From assembly GCF_036785885.1 (NCBI RefSeq), contig NC_092312.1, positions 19,486,001-19,550,000 of the forward strand: a stretch of DNA of 64,000 nt. Reading direction: 5' to 3'. Origin of the DNA: Coffea arabica (Eukaryota > Streptophyta > Magnoliopsida > Gentianales > Rubiaceae). The notes under the pieces are model-generated. The model saw only the letters and a program-made list of their open reading frames with translations, was not told the origin of the DNA and did no database searches. Shown one piece after another: positions 61,299-64,000 of the stretch. Made by a program: the position numbers and the translations under genes. The number at the start of each line of letters is the position of its first letter. Within the stretch, counting starts at the first letter, position 1.

Positions 61299-63753
61299 AT
61301 GGCAACAAGAACAGAGAAATGCCAATGGTGTGGGGTAAATCTGCTTCTGCCTCTCCAACTTCAAGCAAATTCAGTACGCTGTCCTAACTGCCAATATATC
61401 ATACAGCTCCAGCACAGCCCCGATCTCTATTTCCATCCTGAAGGGAATGGATATCTCAATGGGGCATCAAACAACTGCATTGGCATGGGGTTTCCAGCAT
61501 ATAGGAATTGCTGCAAGCAAGATTTCGAGCCTTCTTGGCTAAATGGCTATCCACGTTACATGCAATCGTATCAAATGCCAATGCAGGTGCTACCACCCAC
61601 TTTTCATGGGCGAAAACGGGCTGTTCTTTGTGGGGTGAGCTACAAGGGGCACCCAAAGAGTCTCAAAGGAAGTGTTAATGATGTATTATGCATGAAATAT
61701 TTTCTTGTTGAGAGGATGGGATTTCCTAATTCTTCTGTTATTGTTCTAACAGGTATGCACCACAATCCCACCTGTGAAACAAAATTAAGTTTTGTAGTCA
61801 CTATAAAGTAAGAGATGCAAAGTTGTGATCGGTAATGGAGTACTTTTCCTCAGTCTGATATCTTGAAGAACATGAATCTATGCTAAGGAAATGAAAGTCT
61901 TCTATATCTAACCTAGGTGTGGTAAATGGCATTTCCCACAGGATTATAAACAAAAGGAATGAAAAGAATTGTCAATACCTGAATCTACTTTAAGATCTGA
62001 GTAAAGTTCAACCTTTTTTTTAAATATAAATCAATGGATATTAAAGCATAGACAGCTAACGTCATATCTTTCAAAAATAGCTCAACTGTCCAGACTATAG
62101 CTCATTCTGAAATTTTGCAGAAGAAGAGAAAGATCCTTTTCGGGTCCCAACCAAGCATAACATCCAAAGAGCCTTACACTGGCTTGTGCAAGGTTGTCAA
62201 TCAGGGGACTCTTTGGTGTTTCATTACTCGGGCCATGGCTCTCGTGTCCGAGACCATGATGGGGATGAGATCGATGGACATGATGAATCATTGTGCCCTG
62301 TTGACTATGAGACTGAGGGGAAGATCCTGGACGATGAGATCAATGCTACCATAGTAAGGCCACTGCTCCGGGGTGCAACACTTCATGCCATCATCGACAC
62401 TTGCTTCAGTGGAACTTTCTTAGATCTGCCATTCATGTGCAGGATGAACAGGTAAATAATTTCCTTGTCCATTCTGAAGCTGTAAGCAGTACAGTATGAT
62501 TACTTACAAAGTCCTGTTGTAAAGTAGGGAAGGATACTATCGGTGGGTAGATCATAGCATTCCATATGCTGCATATAAGGGTACAAGAGGTGGCTTAGCA
62601 ATCTCTTTCAGTGCCTGTGATGATGATCAAAATTCCGGGGACACTACTGTTAGTACTCAAAACATTTCTTTTGCTTCTGATTTTCAAATCAATTGGCTTG
62701 TTCTCGAGAATAGCATGGATAATTAATCATTCTCCTTTGCTCACTAAGCATTTTAATGTACAGAATGAGTCAGCAGATCAGTTTTTATTATCGACCGCGC
62801 AGAATTGATACTGAATGTGAAAGATGAAGTTCTCCCTGCTAGAAATAATCTGATTGGCCCAAAACAGAAAAGAATCTGTGCATCCCTCAGACCTTCTTAA
62901 TTAGCTTAAGTTCAATTCGATTTTTGTTTGGCACTCAAAACTTTCCAGAACTTTAGGACCTCAAAAATAAACTAATAAGGTCTTGTACCATAATCTGCAG
63001 TATACAACCCAAAAAAGGCTTGTCAGACCCTTGTTTAGTCCTCTGGAATACGATTATGGCGTAACATTTTATGTTGCCTGAGCAGGTTTTCACAGGCACA
63101 GCGACTGGCGCCCTGACTTACAGCTTCATCCAAACAGTAGAACGTGAACCAAGATTGACATATGGGCGCTTACTTTCTACCATGCGCAACAGTATCAGTA
63201 AAGCACAAAATGGATTTTTAAATTTCACTAGCTCATTACAGGTATTGAATATTGACATGCTTTCCCAAGGCTTTTTCTGCTTTCTACATGTCAATTTTAG
63301 TTCTTTTACAATGAATGGTAAAGCATTTACTTTTGGCGACTCAATTAAAAGTGAAATCATGCCATCGATAGCAGGGGATTAAAAGATGTATCAATTTCAA
63401 AAACAGTCTTATGCCATCCTACACATGCATGTAAATTGTTGATTGGCTTAATTAAAAAGAAACCTCTTGGATGAAAAAAATGAGGAAGAAAAAAGCATGA
63501 CCCAATAATATAGCATGCCTTACAGTTTGTAAGGAAACTAAAACAGCTAAAAGTATTCAAGTTCAGGGGCAAATCAAGAGCTTAAGAAGGAGATGAGCAG
63601 TTGATTTCTGGTCAATTTCAGTCCCATATGCATCTGATGTACTCATATTTAAAAAGCAGATGTAACAGCGTGTTTTACTTTGGTATTGTGCAGGAACCTC
63701 AACTATCCTCTTCTGAACAGTTTGATATTTATTCAAAGGCGATAATCTTATAG
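61299..63753 (+). CDS. MC3: Type I metacaspase, MC3-like, tandem copy 2
   Basis: Same family and five-exon design as the upstream gene: 61299-61752, 62121-62451, 62528-62648, 63086-63241 and 63694-63753, intron phases 1, 2, 0, 0, giving 373 residues. The N-terminal finger is CQWC (8-11) with CPNC (28-31). The catalytic domain starts at RAVLCGVSY. Catalytic His is in YSGHGS (His190) and Cys in IIDTCFSG (Cys246); family members usually have DACHSG, or DACNSG in Arabidopsis MC3. The end EPQLSSSEQFDIYSK matches the MC3 C terminus closely. The pair shows two substitutions next to the catalytic Cys (Ala to Thr, His to Phe), which may alter activity or substrate choice. Type I metacaspases with this finger take part in control of cell death; that role is from family knowledge. 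Confidence 0.9.
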
Positions 63754-64000
63754 ATCCAGCTATGCTTTTAACAGATAATCAGGACCAAGTGTACTGGCTT
63801 TACTTCCTGAGTCGTATAACAGCTTCTTCAAGTCTAAAATGCCCTCCCTTTAACTTTAGCTGAAGCTATGCACAAAAAAATCATAATACAGGCACTACAT
63901 GGTGACTGTCAGTTTGATAATTAGTACTTTATTTGTATGAGTAAAAGTGCAACGTATTTCACATGAATCCCTGGTGTAATTTACATGTCTAAGACACTTA

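Noticed and set aside
1-64000. LTR retroelements or other capsid-bearing elements
   Set aside because: No gag, protease, integrase or reverse transcriptase motif and no paired long terminal repeat was seen in any frame. The 27988-28145 piece is only an RNase H-like relic.
1-64000. CRISPR arrays, operons or bacterial-type signals
   Set aside because: The direct repeats present are tandem or AT-rich and not regularly spaced by unique spacers. All genes have plant-type introns.

Overview
This window is nuclear DNA from a flowering plant, most likely a eudicot. The evidence is plant-type spliced genes with GT-AG introns, intron-bearing plant tRNA-Met and tRNA-Tyr genes, a UGT85 glycosyltransferase cluster, an MBD8-like methyl-CpG-binding protein, metacaspase-3-like genes and AT-rich intergenic DNA carrying MITEs and SINEs. 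I cannot name the species. Exon borders were read by eye from splice signals, reading frame and family knowledge.

Layout. Positions 1-9.1 kb are gene-poor: a 1.7 kb Harbinger-like element with an AT-rich, triplicated interior (2122-3817), dispersed AT-rich repeats and a near-perfect 64-bp inverted repeat (6109-6326). A complete six-exon nitronate monooxygenase gene lies at 9226-12875 (+). From 12.9 to 19 kb I see only AT-rich DNA and element remnants. A UGT85 family cluster fills 19.5-36 kb: an intact two-exon gene (20027-21588, +), a degenerate 3' fragment (25.2-25.5 kb, +), a 5'-truncated copy (25870-27778, -), a copy cut by a SINE inside its UDP-sugar-binding box (30198-32045, -) and a second intact gene (34221-35889, +). 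MITEs of hAT and Stowaway type sit between the copies.

Further right come an elongator tRNA-Met gene (36491-36575), a seven-exon plastid DnaJ gene on the minus strand (37542-43177), two identical tRNA-Tyr genes in a perfect 244-bp tandem duplication (45307-45794), an AT-rich stretch with another SINE, a four-exon MBD8-like gene with two C2H2 fingers (49400-55571, +), and a tandem pair of type I metacaspases (58021-60279 and 61299-63753, +) sharing one five-exon design.

The genes do not form one pathway. Two local tandem families (UGT85, metacaspase) and single housekeeping genes (NMO, plastid DnaJ, MBD, tRNAs) sit next to each other. The most notable structures are the long hairpin, a SINE family with clear target duplications (one copy breaking a UGT), and the tRNA-Tyr duplication.
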